From: Pseudophaeobacter leonis
GTDB taxonomy: Bacteria > Pseudomonadota > Alphaproteobacteria > Rhodobacterales > Rhodobacteraceae
NCBI RefSeq assembly: GCF_002087335.1
Contig: NZ_MWVJ01000047.1
Span: 1 to 62,390, forward strand
DNA: 62,390 nt
Reading direction: 5' to 3'
Shown here: piece by piece, positions 1 to 9,054 of the stretch
Position numbering within the stretch: position 1 is the first letter of the stretch
How the letters are laid out: each line of letters starts with the position of its first letter
Notes under the pieces: generated by a model
The model's database searches: none
What the model was told of the DNA's origin: nothing
What the model saw: only the letters and a program-made list of their open reading frames with translations
Translations under genes and position numbers: made by a program

Positions 1-203
1 CCGGTGCCGCCATTGGCGGTGCCCGCAAGAGCTATAAGCACACGGAACAAAACGCGCCGATGCGCTCAAACGCAACGCTCGAGGCTGTGGGCGGCACCGC
101 TGTCTACCTCGCCTCGGATGCAGGCGCCTGCACCACCGGTGAAATCATCCGCGTCGATGGCGGCTTTCATGTGCTCGGCATGCCGCAGCAAGAGCACCTG
201 TAA
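1..203 (+). CDS. fabI: Enoyl-[acyl-carrier-protein] reductase (NADH), C-terminal fragment
   Basis: Only the last 66 codons lie in the window; the reading frame begins at base 3 and ends at TAA 201-203. The fragment has the short-chain dehydrogenase C-terminal signature seen in FabI: a region before VGGTAVYLASD, then TGEIIRVDGGFHVLGM, where FabI proteins close the NAD and substrate pocket. FabI reduces trans-2-enoyl-ACP in the last step of each cytoplasmic fatty-acid elongation cycle. Another SDR is possible in principle, but the GGFHVLGM ending is typical of FabI. A strong terminator follows 27 bases after the stop. Confidence 0.85.
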   Translation, partial: GAAIGGARKSYKHTEQNAPMRSNATLEAVGGTAVYLASDAGACTTGEIIRVDGGFHVLGMPQQEHL

Positions 204-229
204 CAGCAGCATCAGACCAGACAGAGACA

Positions 230-257
230 AAAAGGGCGCCTCAGCGGGCGCCCTTTT
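230..257. terminator. Bidirectional rho-independent terminator between fabI and FKBP gene
   Basis: Arms AAAAGGGCGCC (230-240) and GGCGCCCTTTT (247-257) are perfectly complementary around a 6-base loop. A and T runs flank the stem on each side, so it can stop transcription of fabI on the plus strand and of the convergent FKBP gene on the minus strand. Confidence 0.85.
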
Positions 258-302
258 CTATTCGGCTCAGTTTCTGTTCAGCCCAGTTTCTATTCGGCCG
301 AG
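255..302. repeat. Three tandem copies of a 16-bp unit at the 3' side of the FKBP gene
   Basis: The units are 255-270 (TTTCTATTCGGCTCAG), 271-286 (TTTCTGTTCAGCCCAG) and 287-302 (TTTCTATTCGGCCGAG). They have the same length and differ at one to four positions. The array starts in the T-run of the terminator and ends 11 bases from the stop codon of the minus-strand FKBP gene. It is one of several gene-end tandem arrays in this window. Confidence 0.85.
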
Positions 303-313
303 TGTGCAACGCA

Positions 314-742
314 TTAACCGATCGAGACCAGCTCGATGTCAAAGTTCAGGTCTTTGCCTGCCAGCGGGTGGTTGGCGTCCAGCGTCACGGTAGCCTCTGT
401 GACTTCGACCACGGTGACCGGCAGAACATGGCCTTCGGGGCTTTGCATCTGCAACTGTGTGCCCAGCTCCAGCGGGATGTCATCGGGAATGCCTTCGCGC
501 GGGATCGCCTGACGCGCCTCGGAATTCACCGGGCCATAGGCATCCTCTGCCGCAATCTCGAGGCGCTTTTTGTCGCCAACCTTCATGCCGGGCAAGCCGC
601 CATCCATGCCCGCGATCACCTGACCCGTGCCGACGGTGAACTCCAGTGGGTCACGCCCCTCGGAGCTGTCAAAGACAGAGCCATCCGCCAATGTGCCAGT
701 GTAGTGAATGCGAACGGTATCGCCGCTTTTTACCTCGGTCAT
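314..742 (-). CDS. FKBP-type peptidyl-prolyl cis-trans isomerase, SlyD-like
   Basis: 142 aa, a cytoplasmic protein-folding enzyme that isomerises X-Pro bonds. The N-terminus reads VKSGDTVRIHYTGTLADGS and is followed by VFDSSEGRDPLEF and GQVIAGMDGGLPGMKVGDKK, the FKBP core split by an insert-in-flap (IF) domain as in SlyD; the IF part includes AYGPVNSEARQAIP. The histidine-rich metal-binding tail of E. coli SlyD is absent, as in many alphaproteobacterial versions. I chose ATG 742 because the protein then starts directly before the FKBP core and GGAG sits just upstream; the frame stays open upstream but that stretch resembles nothing. Convergent with fabI. Confidence 0.88.
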   Translation of the reverse strand: MTEVKSGDTVRIHYTGTLADGSVFDSSEGRDPLEFTVGTGQVIAGMDGGLPGMKVGDKKRLEIAAEDAYGPVNSEARQAIPREGIPDDIPLELGTQLQMQSPEGHVLPVTVVEVTEATVTLDANHPLAGKDLNFDIELVSIG

Positions 743-985
743 GTGAGCTCCAGTTCCGGTACAAATTACAATGGCCGGCACCCTACAGGCCCCAGTGGTA
801 AAGTAAACCCACACCAGGGAGACTAACGGGCTGACCACCGGAGACACACTGTGTCGCGGCCACAGACAAGGTTTTTCAACTGGTGCAAGTCGGTCGGCGC
901 TGATCACAGGGAATTGTATCCATCACAAGTTCGCGCTTTGCGCCTCGGCCAGGCCCATGACAGGATGCACAAAAGGGAGAATTCA

Positions 986-1672
986 ATGCCTATCACCACC
1001 TGTGTTTTTGATGCCTACGGCACTTTGTTTGATGTTGCCGCCGCAGCCCGCCAGGCCGCAACCGAGCCTGATTTTCCGCAACTGCAGGACAATTGGGCTG
1101 CTTTGGCCAATCACTGGCGGCTGAAACAGCTGCAATACACCTGGCTGCGGGCCATAACAGGCGCGCCCTGCGGCTTTTGGCAGGTGACGCAGGACGGGCT
1201 GGACTGGGCACTGGAGGCGACCGGGCTGGAGGGCGATGCAAAACTGCGCCAGCGGCTGCTGGATCTCTACTGGGAGCTGCAGGCCTATCCAGAAGTCCCC
1301 GCCATGCTGACGGCCTTGAAAAAGGCAGGGCTGCAAACAGCCATCCTGTCCAACGGCTCTCCCGACATGCTGACTGGTGCGGTGCAATCGGCCGGCATCG
1401 GCGCGCTGCTGGATGATGTGCTCTCGGTCGAAAGCGTCGGCATTTTCAAGCCCGACTCGCGGGTCTATGACCTGGAAGGCCAGCGCTTTGACTGCCGCAA
1501 CGACGAGGTGCTGTTTGTCTCCTCCAACGGCTGGGATGCGGCCGGGGCGGCGGGCTATGGCTTTACCACCGCCTGGGTAAATCGCGCTGCTGAACCGGTC
1601 GACCGGCTGCCCTGGAAACCGAACCATATTCTGTCGGATCTCACGACCATTCCTGATCTTGCAACAGCCTAA
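986..1672 (+). CDS. (S)-2-haloacid dehalogenase, type II (HAD superfamily)
   Basis: 228 aa, the usual length for type II haloacid dehalogenases, which hydrolyse (S)-2-haloalkanoates to (R)-2-hydroxyacids through an aspartyl ester. Visible catalytic set: VFDAYGTLFD with nucleophile Asp9; an Arg in the cap helix (NHWRLKQLQ); ILSNGSPDM (motif II Ser); FKPDSRVYDL (motif III Lys); SSNGWDAAGA (Ser, Asn and Asp). ATG 986 is preceded by GGGAGA. It leads a forward series of hydrolase and dehydratase genes and lies 14 bases before the next start, so it is probably first in an operon. The substrate in this organism is unknown. Confidence 0.9.
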   Translation: MPITTCVFDAYGTLFDVAAAARQAATEPDFPQLQDNWAALANHWRLKQLQYTWLRAITGAPCGFWQVTQDGLDWALEATGLEGDAKLRQRLLDLYWELQAYPEVPAMLTALKKAGLQTAILSNGSPDMLTGAVQSAGIGALLDDVLSVESVGIFKPDSRVYDLEGQRFDCRNDEVLFVSSNGWDAAGAAGYGFTTAWVNRAAEPVDRLPWKPNHILSDLTTIPDLATA

Positions 1673-1686
1673 AAGAGCCTTGCTTT

Positions 1687-2520
1687 ATGAGCTATTTCAC
1701 CACCACTGACGGGCTTTCGCTGTAATACAGCGACACGGGCACCGCGTCTGGCCAGCCGCTGATCTGTCTGGCGGGCCTCACCCGCGACAGTCGCGATTTT
1801 CGCTACTTCACCCCGCATGCGCAGCGCTATCGCCTGATCACGCTGGATGCCCGTGGCCGGGGCCAATCTGATTTTGATGATACCTACGAGAACTACAATG
1901 TGCTGCGCGAAGCGCAGGATGTGCTGGCGCTGATGGACCACCTTGGTCTGGAGCAACCCGCCATACTGGGCACCTCGCGTGGCGGGTTGGTGGCAATGAT
2001 GCTGGCTGCCAGCCCCAAATCCCGCCTGTCGGCCGTGATCCTCAACGATGTTGGCCCGGTAATTCCTGCGGATGGCATCAATCGCATCATGCAGTATGTC
2101 GGCCGCCGCCCGGCTGCCAAAACCTATGACAAAGCCGCCGAAACCCTCGCCGCCCTGATGGCCCCTGCCTTTGTCGGCGTGCCCGCCCAGCGCTGGCGGG
2201 AAGAGGTCGAGGCCTTTTATGACGCCAGCGCGGGCGGCCTGATGCTGCGCTATGACCCGCGGCTGCGCGAGGCCCTGATCGCCCAGGCAGAGGCAGCTCC
2301 CACGCCGGATCTCTGGCCGCTGTTTCTGGCGCTTGAGGGCCTGCCTTGCGGTGTCATTCGCGGTGCCAACTCGGATGTGTTGAGCCATGAAACCTATCTG
2401 GAAATGCAAAGCCGCCTGCCAGCGCTGCAGGCCGTGGAGCTGGCGGGCCGTGGCCATGTGCCCTTTCTCGATGAGCCCGCAGCGCTTGCCTTGATACACT
2501 CTGTTCTGGTGCAAATCTGA
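1687..2520 (+). pseudogene. Alpha/beta hydrolase with in-frame TAA at codon 13
   Basis: Starting from ATG 1687 the frame reads MSYFTTTDGLSL, meets TAA at 1723-1725, then continues uninterrupted as YSDTGTASGQPLICLAGLTR to TGA 2518-2520. A normal hydrolase would have Tyr or similar at this place. About 277 codons in all. Later motifs are intact: DARGRGQSD (oxyanion region), GTSRGG (nucleophile elbow Ser) and RGHVPFLDEP (catalytic His). No ATG or GTG soon after the stop offers a convincing restart. Either a base error (TAC or TAT read as TAA) or a real nonsense mutation. The stop overlaps the next start by one base (TGATG), so the two are translationally coupled. Substrate unknown. Confidence 0.8.
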
Positions 2521-3497
2521 TGTCTTCTTTTGAAAAAATCCAGGCCGCTGCAAAACGCCTGCAGGGCCATGCCCGCGTCACCCCAATACTGTCCTCTCCC
2601 TTTCTGGATGAGATCGCCGGCCGGCGCGTTCTGGTCAAGGCCGAGTGCCTGCAACACACCGGATCGTTCAAGTTTCGCGGCGGCTGGGCGGCTGTCTCAG
2701 CCCTGAGTGACGCGGAGCGCAAAAAGGGTGTCATCGCCTATTCCAGCGGCAACCATGCCCAGGGGGTCGCCGCCGCCGCCAAGGCGCATGGGGTTCAGGC
2801 CGTCATCCTGATGCCAGCGGATGCGCCGCAGCTAAAAATTGCAAACACCCGCGCGCTTGGCGCTGAGGTGGTGCTCTATGACCGCGCCGGCGGCGAGAAC
2901 CGTGATGCAATTGGCCATCAGTTGGCAGCGGATCGTGGCCTCATCCTGATCAAACCGTATGACGAGCCGGAAGTGATTGCAGGCCAGGGCACCACCGGGC
3001 TTGAAATCGCCAAACAGGCCGCCGCCGACGGGGTGACGCAGGCCGACGTTCTGGTCTGTTGCGGTGGCGGCGGTCTCACCAGTGGCGTGGCGCTGGCGCT
3101 TGAAGGCGTAGCCCCGGGCCTGCGGGTCCGCCCGGTAGAGCCTGAGGGCTTTGACGATGTGGCCCGCTCGCTACAAAGCGGCGAGATCCAGAGCAATGCG
3201 GAAATCTCCGGCTCGATCTGTGACGCCATCCTGACGCCGGCCCCCGGTCAGCTCACCTTTCCGGTACTGAAACGGCTCTGCGGGCCGGGGATTGTTGTCA
3301 GCGAAGACGAGGCCCTGCGCGCCATGGCCCTGGCCTTTTTGCGCCTGAAGATCGTGGTCGAGCCAGGCGGCGCAGTTGCGCTGGCAGCGGCTTTGTTCCA
3401 CCCGGAAGAATTCAAAGGCCAGGCGGTTATTGCGCTGGCCACCGGTGGCAATGTTTACGCCGCCCTCTACCAGCAGGCTCTGCTCCGCTACGCCTAA
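2520..3497 (+). CDS. Serine/threonine dehydratase family, PLP-dependent (threonine or 3-hydroxyaspartate dehydratase)
   Basis: 325 aa fold-type II PLP enzyme without the C-terminal regulatory ACT domain of biosynthetic IlvA. This length fits catabolic threonine dehydratase, serine racemase and L-threo-3-hydroxyaspartate dehydratase. Motifs: HTGSFKFRGG with PLP-binding Lys51, YSSGNHAQGVA (substrate loop), CCGGGGLTSG (PLP phosphate loop) and ATGGNV near the end. The reaction would be dehydration and deamination of a beta-hydroxy amino acid to a 2-oxoacid and ammonia. Which substrate cannot be told from sequence alone. Start ATG 2520 overlaps the previous stop, consistent with an operon. Confidence 0.85.
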   Translation: MSSFEKIQAAAKRLQGHARVTPILSSPFLDEIAGRRVLVKAECLQHTGSFKFRGGWAAVSALSDAERKKGVIAYSSGNHAQGVAAAAKAHGVQAVILMPADAPQLKIANTRALGAEVVLYDRAGGENRDAIGHQLAADRGLILIKPYDEPEVIAGQGTTGLEIAKQAAADGVTQADVLVCCGGGGLTSGVALALEGVAPGLRVRPVEPEGFDDVARSLQSGEIQSNAEISGSICDAILTPAPGQLTFPVLKRLCGPGIVVSEDEALRAMALAFLRLKIVVEPGGAVALAAALFHPEEFKGQAVIALATGGNVYAALYQQALLRYA

Positions 3498-3543
3498 AGC
3501 CACAGGCCCCTGTTGGTCCGGCTGAAACACGCAGGTCGCGCCT

Positions 3544-3581
3544 CCACTCTGGTCTGGGCCACTCTGGTCTGGGCCACTCTG
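3544..3581. repeat. Exact 15-bp tandem repeat, 2.5 copies
   Basis: CCACTCTGGTCTGGG occurs at 3544-3558 and again, base for base, at 3559-3573, followed by the first eight bases at 3574-3581. It lies 46 bases after the dehydratase stop and about 100 bases before the pcaD start. Perfect identity suggests a recent duplication. Confidence 0.9.
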
Positions 3582-3680
3582 TCGCATCAACGCCGCCAAG
3601 CAAAGTTTGCGCCAAAGCAGGCTTTACCCCGGCGCCGTACCCCGCGTAGATTGCGCCCAACACAGACCGGAGAAGACCAC

Positions 3681-4472
3681 ATGCAGATCGCAGACCTGGG
3701 CGATGTCCAGCTTCACTACCGCATTGATGGCGACCCCAATGGGAACCCCATTGTTTTTGCCAACTCCCTTGGCACCGATCTCAGGGTCTGGGACGATGTG
3801 GTGGCGCGGCTGCCTGCGGGGCTGAAGATAGTGCGCTATGACAAGAGGGGGCATGGGTTGTCCTCCTGTCCGCCTGCGCCCTATTCCATGGGCGCGCTGG
3901 TGCGCGACGCAGAACGGCTGCTGGATCATCTGAACCTGCGCGACTGCGTCTTTGTCGGGCTGTCCATTGGTGGCATGATCGCACAGGGGCTGGCGGGCAA
4001 ACGCCTTGATCTGGTGCGCGCGCTGGTGCTGTCCAATACTGCCGCAAAGATCGGCACCGCCGAGATGTGGCAAGAGCGGGTCAAAGCGGTCCAGGACCAC
4101 GGCATTGAACCTATGGCAGACACGGTGATGGAGCGTTGGTTCGCCCGCGATTTTCAGGCAAAACCAGAGCTGCAGCTCTGGCGCAATATGCTGGTTCAGC
4201 AGTCGCGCGCGGGCTATGCCGGCTGTTGCGCCGCCATTGCCGGGACCGATTTTTACACCCCCACCAGTGGGTTGCGCCTGCCCTGCCTGGGCATTGCCGG
4301 CTCCGAAGACGGTGCGACCCCGCCCGATCTGGTGCGCGAGACCGTGGATCTCATTCCCGGCAGCCAGTTCCACCTGATCCAGCGCGCCGGACACATCCCT
4401 TGCGTTGAACAACCCGGTGAATATGCCGCACGCCTCAGCCAGTTTCTGCGAGAGATAGGCCACAATGACTGA
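3681..4472 (+). CDS. pcaD: 3-oxoadipate enol-lactonase, alpha/beta hydrolase
   Basis: 263 aa, the standard PcaD length. PcaD hydrolyses beta-ketoadipate enol-lactone in the cytoplasmic protocatechuate branch of the beta-ketoadipate pathway. Seen: N-terminal LHYRIDGDPNG and FANSLGTDLRVWD, typical of enol-lactonases, then YDKRGHGLS, nucleophile elbow GLSIGGMIAQ (Ser95) and a C-terminal RAGHIPCVEQP (catalytic His). ATG 3681 follows GGAGAAGACC. The open frame extends further upstream but that part includes the 15-bp tandem repeat and looks non-coding. The 3' end overlaps the next gene by eight bases, and pcaB lies two genes on, supporting the pathway assignment. Confidence 0.85.
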   Translation: MQIADLGDVQLHYRIDGDPNGNPIVFANSLGTDLRVWDDVVARLPAGLKIVRYDKRGHGLSSCPPAPYSMGALVRDAERLLDHLNLRDCVFVGLSIGGMIAQGLAGKRLDLVRALVLSNTAAKIGTAEMWQERVKAVQDHGIEPMADTVMERWFARDFQAKPELQLWRNMLVQQSRAGYAGCCAAIAGTDFYTPTSGLRLPCLGIAGSEDGATPPDLVRETVDLIPGSQFHLIQRAGHIPCVEQPGEYAARLSQFLREIGHND

Positions 4473-5175
4473 TTTCCTTTTGATCCATGGCTCCTGCCAC
4501 GGAGCCTGGTGCTGGCGCGACGTGATCCCTGCTCTTGAGGCGCGCGGTCACAGCGCCCGTGCCATTGATCTGCCCGGCCACAATGACGGCCGCGATCTTG
4601 CCACTGTTACCCTGCAGGAAACTGCCGAAGCGATTCTTGCCGCTTCAACGCCAGAGACCGTGGTGCTGGGGCATTCCTGGGCCGGCTATCCCATGTCTGC
4701 CACCGCCGAGATCGATCCCTCTGCGCTGCGCGGACTGATCTACCTCTGTGCCTATGTGCCGACCTCTGGCCAGTCGCTGATCGACATGCGCAAGGCCGGC
4801 CCGCGCCAGACTATTGGCGCGGCAGCGATCAAAAACCCTGATGGCGCCAGCTATACAATTGATCCTGCTGAGGCACCGCGCCTATTCTATCACGACTGCC
4901 CAGCCGAGGCCGTGGCCTATGCGCTACCCCGGCTCTGTGCGCAGGCCATTTTGCCGCAGGATACCCCGCTGACGCTTGGCAAAAACTGGCAGGATACGGC
5001 AAAGGCCTATATTCGCTGCACCCAGGATCAGACCATTCCGCCGGAATATCAGGCCGCAATGGTCACCAACTGGCCGCAAGGCTCCGTGCACGACATGCAC
5101 TGCTCCCACTCGCCCTTTTTCGCCGACCCGGAAGGTCTGGCGGATCTGGTCGGGCACATCGCAAAGGACTTCTGA
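4465..5175 (+). CDS. Alpha/beta fold hydrolase of the methylesterase/hydroxynitrile lyase-like type
   Basis: 236 aa. N-terminal FLLIHGSCHGAWCWRDVIP and IDLPGHNDG are typical of the plant-like methylesterase and salicylate-esterase group. GHSWAGYPM is the nucleophile elbow (Ser71), and HCSHSPFFADP carries the likely catalytic His. It is wedged between pcaD and pcaB with overlaps on both sides (eight bases upstream, TGATG downstream), so it is co-translated with them. It may hydrolyse an aromatic ester that feeds the ring-cleavage pathway; that role is inference from position only. Confidence 0.8.
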   Translation: MTDFLLIHGSCHGAWCWRDVIPALEARGHSARAIDLPGHNDGRDLATVTLQETAEAILAASTPETVVLGHSWAGYPMSATAEIDPSALRGLIYLCAYVPTSGQSLIDMRKAGPRQTIGAAAIKNPDGASYTIDPAEAPRLFYHDCPAEAVAYALPRLCAQAILPQDTPLTLGKNWQDTAKAYIRCTQDQTIPPEYQAAMVTNWPQGSVHDMHCSHSPFFADPEGLADLVGHIAKDF

Positions 5176-6511
5176 TGGCGGCTTGCGTCTTTGACAGCCA
5201 GATCTATGGCGACCTCTTTACCTCTGGCGATGTGGGTCGCCTGTTCACCGATACGGCCGAGACCCGCGCCATGCTGCTGGTCGAAGGCGCGCTTGCCCGT
5301 GCCCAGGGGGCAGCCGGGGTCATCCCGACTGAGAGCGCTGCCGCCATTGGGCGGGCCGTGATGGAAGTGGCGCTGGACCCGGCCTCGATCCGCAAGGCTA
5401 CCGGGCAAAACGGCGTGCCGGTTCCGGGGCTCGTCGCCGCCTTTCGCGCCGAGATGAACGCGCCGGAACATGCGCAGTATGTGCATTGGGGCGCCACCTC
5501 GCAGGACATCATGGACAGCGCGCTGATGCTGCGGCTGCGCCAGGCGCTGGCACTGATCGAGGATGACTTGCACCTGACGCTGGCCTCTCTGGGCAAACTG
5601 GCACAGACGCATGCCGCCCTGCCCATGCCCGCGCGCACCTATGGCCAGCACGCCACGCCCACCAGTTTTGGCGCAGTGGTCGACGCCTGGGGCGCGCCGA
5701 TGCTTGACCTTCTGGCCGAGTTGCCCGCCCTGCGCAAAAACTGCCTGCTGATCTCATTGTCAGGTGCTGCCGGCACCGCAGGCGCCCTGGGGCCGCAGCC
5801 GCCACTGTGCGCGCCGGGATGGCCGAGGCTCTGGGTCTTAGTGATCCTGAGCGCAGCTGGCACAGCGACCGCACACCGCTCTTGCGACTGATGGAGTGGA
5901 TGGTGCGGGTCAATCTGGTGTTGGGCAAACTGGGCGAAGACTGTATCGCGCTGGTGCAGACCGGTATTGGCGAGATTTCTCTTGGCGGTGCCGGCGCGTC
6001 TTCCACCATGCCGCAAGAACAGAACCCGGTTGCCCCCTCGGCCCTGGTGGCACTGGCGCGGCAGGGCACCGGGCTGTTGTCGATCCTGCATGGCAGTGCG
6101 CTGCAACAGCATCAGCGTGACGGGGCCGCCTGGTTCAGCGAATGGCTTTGCCTGCCGCAGATCGTGCTGGGCGCCGCCAGTGCTGCGCGCACCGGTCGCG
6201 ACCTTTGCGCCGGGATCAGCCCCAATGCGCCTGCCATGACGGCAGCTCTTGCCTCGGGTCTGGACATGATCCATGCCGAGGCTCTCAGCTTTGCCCTGGC
6301 GGCAGTGATGCCGCGCCCCGAGGCGCAGGCCCAGGTCAAAACACTCTGTCGTGAGGCGGGCGACACAGGTCAGCCTTTGCGCCAACTGGTGGCGCGCGAC
6401 TACCCGCAGATCGATGGGGATGCGCTGTTTGATCCCGCAGCTCAGCTCGGCGCTGCCCCGGCGGAAGCCTTGCGTTTTTGCGAGAAAGTCGCGGAACTGG
6501 TGTCCGAGTGA
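5175..6511 (+). pseudogene. pcaB: 3-carboxy-cis,cis-muconate cycloisomerase, one frameshift
   Basis: Fumarase/aspartase superfamily enzyme; PcaB cycloisomerises 3-carboxy-cis,cis-muconate in protocatechuate degradation. The first frame (from ATG 5175) gives SQIYGDLFTSGDVGRLFTD, HWGATSQDIMDSA (superfamily conserved region 1) and TYGQHATPTSFG. The frame is lost at about 5797 after GALGPQ and resumes one base off as AATVRAGMAEALG; one missing base restores it. The signature loop with the catalytic Ser follows as GGAGASSTMPQEQNPV (around 5982). Joined length about 445 aa, normal for PcaB. TGATG overlap with the preceding hydrolase. A 15-bp tandem repeat begins at the stop codon. Confidence 0.85.
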
Positions 6512-6552
6512 ACTGACCCCGATGTGACTGACCCCAATGTGACCCCGTTGTG
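6509..6552 (+). repeat. Tandem repeat beginning at the pcaB stop codon
   Basis: Reading from the stop TGA 6509-6511, units of TGA plus about 12 bases recur: ACTGACCCCGATGTG (6512-6526), ACTGACCCCAATGTG (6527-6541) and the shortened ACCCCGTTGTG (6542-6552). The stop triplet itself belongs to the repeated unit. Confidence 0.85.
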
Positions 6553-6617
6553 ATCCTGGCGCGCCTGCAGACGCGTCGCGCCGGGGTTACTTCTCCCCGC
6601 CAGCAAGGACGACATTG

Positions 6618-7816
6618 ATGCGCCTGCCATTGTTTTTTGTCCTCACCACCGTGATGATTGATGCCATGGGCATTGGCCTGATCATGCCGATCATGCCGAA
6701 CCTGCTGCTTGAGGTGCAGGGTGGCAGCCTTGCGGATGCGGCGATCTGGGGCGGCATTCTCAGCACTGCCTTTGCGGTGATGCAATTCCTGTTCAGCCCG
6801 GTGCTTGGCTCCCTGTCGGATGCGCTGGGACGCCGTCCGGTGCTGCTGGTGTCTTTGTTCGTGATGACGCTGGATTATCTGGTCATGGCGCTGGCGGGCT
6901 CTCTTTGGTTGCTGCTGGTGGGACGCCTGATTGGAGGCATCACCGCCGCGACCCATGCCACCGCAGGCGCCTATATTGCCGATATCTCCAGGCCTGCGGA
7001 AAAGGCCGCCAACTTTGGCCTGCTTGGGGCCGCCTTTGGGGCTGGCTTTGTACTGGGGCCGCTCATGGGCGGGCTGCTGGGAGAGCTGGGCACCCGGGCG
7101 CCGTTTTATGCCGCCGCCGTTCTGGCCGGGCTGAACTTTGCCTTTGGCTGGTTCGTGATGCGCGAGACCGTGACGGACGAGACCCGCCGCGCCTTTGACT
7201 GGCGCGCGCCAATCCGCTGGGGGCCTTTCGTGCCATGGCGCGTATTCCTGGCATCACGGGGCTGCTCTGGGTCTATTTTCTTTATTCCGTTGCCATCTAT
7301 GTCTACCCGGCGATCTGGTCCTATTTCACTGCCGAACAATTTGGCTGGCAGCCGCAGATGATTGGGATCTCGCTGGCGATCTATGGCATCTCCATGGCGC
7401 TCGTGCAGGGGGGGCTGCTGCGCTATATGGTCCGCTGGGTTGGCGAGCGCAGCACGGTGATCTGGGGGCTGGGATTTGACTTTGTTGCATTTGGCATTCT
7501 GGCCTTTATCACAAGCGGCAACCTGGCGCTGGCGCTGATCCCGATTGCAGCGCTCGGTGCGGTGGTGCAGCCTGCGTTGCAGGGGTTGATGTCGCGGGCC
7601 GTAGCCGACAATCAACAGGGCGAACTGCAGGGTGTCATGACAGCGGCGCATGCGCTGTCGATGGTTATCTCGCCTCTGATGATGACGGCCACCTTTGCCG
7701 TTTTCTCGGACAGAGACACTGCCTATTACCTGCCCGGAGCGCCCTTTCTGCTGGCCTTGGTGCTGATGGTAATCGGCACAGCTGTTTTTCTGCGCAGCCG
7801 CTCTTCCGTGACGTAA
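6618..7816 (+). pseudogene. MFS efflux transporter, TetA/Bcr-like, one frameshift
   Basis: Inner-membrane drug/H+ antiporter family with about 12 predicted transmembrane segments over roughly 400 aa. The first half begins MRLPLFFVLTTVMIDAMG and carries MFS motif A in LGSLSDALGRRPVLL; the next segments include VGRLIGGITAATHATAGAYI, typical of the tetracycline-efflux group. At about 7200-7207 the frame shifts by one missing base, after AFDWR, and resumes as NPLGAFRAMARIPG to TAA 7814-7816. AAGGACG precedes ATG 6618. Substrate unknown; position after the aromatic genes would allow export of a pathway compound, but this is only inference. Confidence 0.8.
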
Positions 7817-7894
7817 AAACGACGCGGGGCTGACGGTTTCCAGCTTGCAGCGAGTTTTGCTGCGGGCCACCGTGCATCAAACAGGGAGAATACC

Positions 7895-8989
7895 ATGCAA
7901 ACCATAAAAGCCGCCGTCTGCCATGCCTTTGGCGAACCCTTGGTCATCGAAGAGGTGCAACTGGCGGCCCCGCGCATGGGCGAAGTCGAAGTCACGCTGG
8001 ACGCGGTGGCGATCTGCCATAGCGACATATCTTTTGCAGAGGGTGCCTGGGGCGGGTTTCTTCCCGCAGTCTACGGCCATGAGGCTGCAGGAATCATCTC
8101 TCACCTCGGTGACGGTGTCAGCGGTTTTGCCGTAGGCGACAGCGTTGTTGTCACCCTGATCCGGTCCTGCGGCAACTGCCCCAGCTGCGCAGGCGGCAAG
8201 CCCACGATCTGCGAAACCCCTTATGACCCCATCAACGACGGCCCCCTGAAAACCGCTGACGGCGGTGCTCTGATGCAGGCGATGACCTGTGGTGCCTTTG
8301 CCGAAAAGGTGGTGGTCGACCAGCGCCAGATCGTGAAAATCCCAGACACCCTCAGCAAAGAGGCCGCCTCGCTGATCTCTTGCGGTGTGATCACCGGCGT
8401 TGGGGCTGCGGTAAATGCCGGGCAGCTGCGGGCCGGGCAGGATGTGGTGGTGATTGGCGCCGGCGGCGTGGGCCTGAACGCCATTCAGGGCGCCCGCATT
8501 GCAGGCGCGCGCCGCATCGTTGCTGTCGACATGAGTGAAGAAAAGCTGGAAATCGCCAAAGAGTTTGGCGCCACCCACGGCGTGCTCGGCACGCTGAAAT
8601 CCCCCTGGACAGCCGCCTTCAAGGCGCTTGGCGGCAAAGGCGCTGATCTGGTTCTGGTCACCGTCGGCGCCATACCCGCCTACGAGCAGGCGCTGCGCTA
8701 CTTGGGGTATGGCGGCAAGGTCGTGATGATCGGCATGCCGCACTCTGGACAGAAAGCCACCTATGAGCCGGTCATCATGGCCGCTGTGGGCCAGGGTATG
8801 ATCGGCTCTAAAATGGGCGATGTGGTCATTCAGCGTGACATTCCCTGGATGGTGGATCTCTATCAGCAGGGCCGTCTGAAACTGGACGAGCTGATTTCCG
8901 GGCGCTGGAGCCTGGAGCAGATCAATGAGGCCATTGCCGACACCAAGACGGGCAGCGCCAAACGCAATGTCATCCTGTTCAACCGCTAG
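7895..8989 (+). CDS. Zinc-dependent alcohol dehydrogenase (MDR family)
   Basis: 364 aa NAD(P)-dependent medium-chain dehydrogenase. ICHSD holds the catalytic-zinc Cys41, followed by GHEAAG (His62-Glu63). The structural zinc cluster is CGNCPSC plus a fourth Cys in GGKPTIC. The nucleotide-binding loop is VIGAGGVGLNAIQGARIAG, with VAVDMSEEK after it where the Asp favours NAD. It would oxidise an alcohol to an aldehyde or the reverse; the sequence resembles class III and aryl-alcohol types but I cannot name the substrate. AGGGAG lies seven bases before ATG 7895. A GC-rich hairpin (9001-9029, imperfect) separates it from the next gene. Confidence 0.88.
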   Translation: MQTIKAAVCHAFGEPLVIEEVQLAAPRMGEVEVTLDAVAICHSDISFAEGAWGGFLPAVYGHEAAGIISHLGDGVSGFAVGDSVVVTLIRSCGNCPSCAGGKPTICETPYDPINDGPLKTADGGALMQAMTCGAFAEKVVVDQRQIVKIPDTLSKEAASLISCGVITGVGAAVNAGQLRAGQDVVVIGAGGVGLNAIQGARIAGARRIVAVDMSEEKLEIAKEFGATHGVLGTLKSPWTAAFKALGGKGADLVLVTVGAIPAYEQALRYLGYGGKVVMIGMPHSGQKATYEPVIMAAVGQGMIGSKMGDVVIQRDIPWMVDLYQQGRLKLDELISGRWSLEQINEAIADTKTGSAKRNVILFNR

Positions 8990-9054
8990 GCAGACCCCAA
9001 GGGGCCGCCCTCTCTGCGGGGGAGGCCCCAATACTATTGACCGAGGACCACGCC

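Noticed and set aside
255..302. CRISPR-like array
   Set aside because: The repeats are directly adjacent with no spacers, and there are no cas genes; the same holds for the other tandem arrays.
302..826. Long forward frame opposite the FKBP gene
   Set aside because: It is the reverse complement shadow of a clearly conserved isomerase gene and has no motif of its own.
7195..7260. Programmed ribosomal frameshifting in the MFS gene and others
   Set aside because: No slippery heptamer plus downstream structure was seen at the breaks, and their number and variety fit base errors better.
9001..9029. Terminator between the alcohol dehydrogenase and enolase-superfamily genes
   Set aside because: The GC hairpin is imperfect and lacks a T-run; at most an intercistronic structure.
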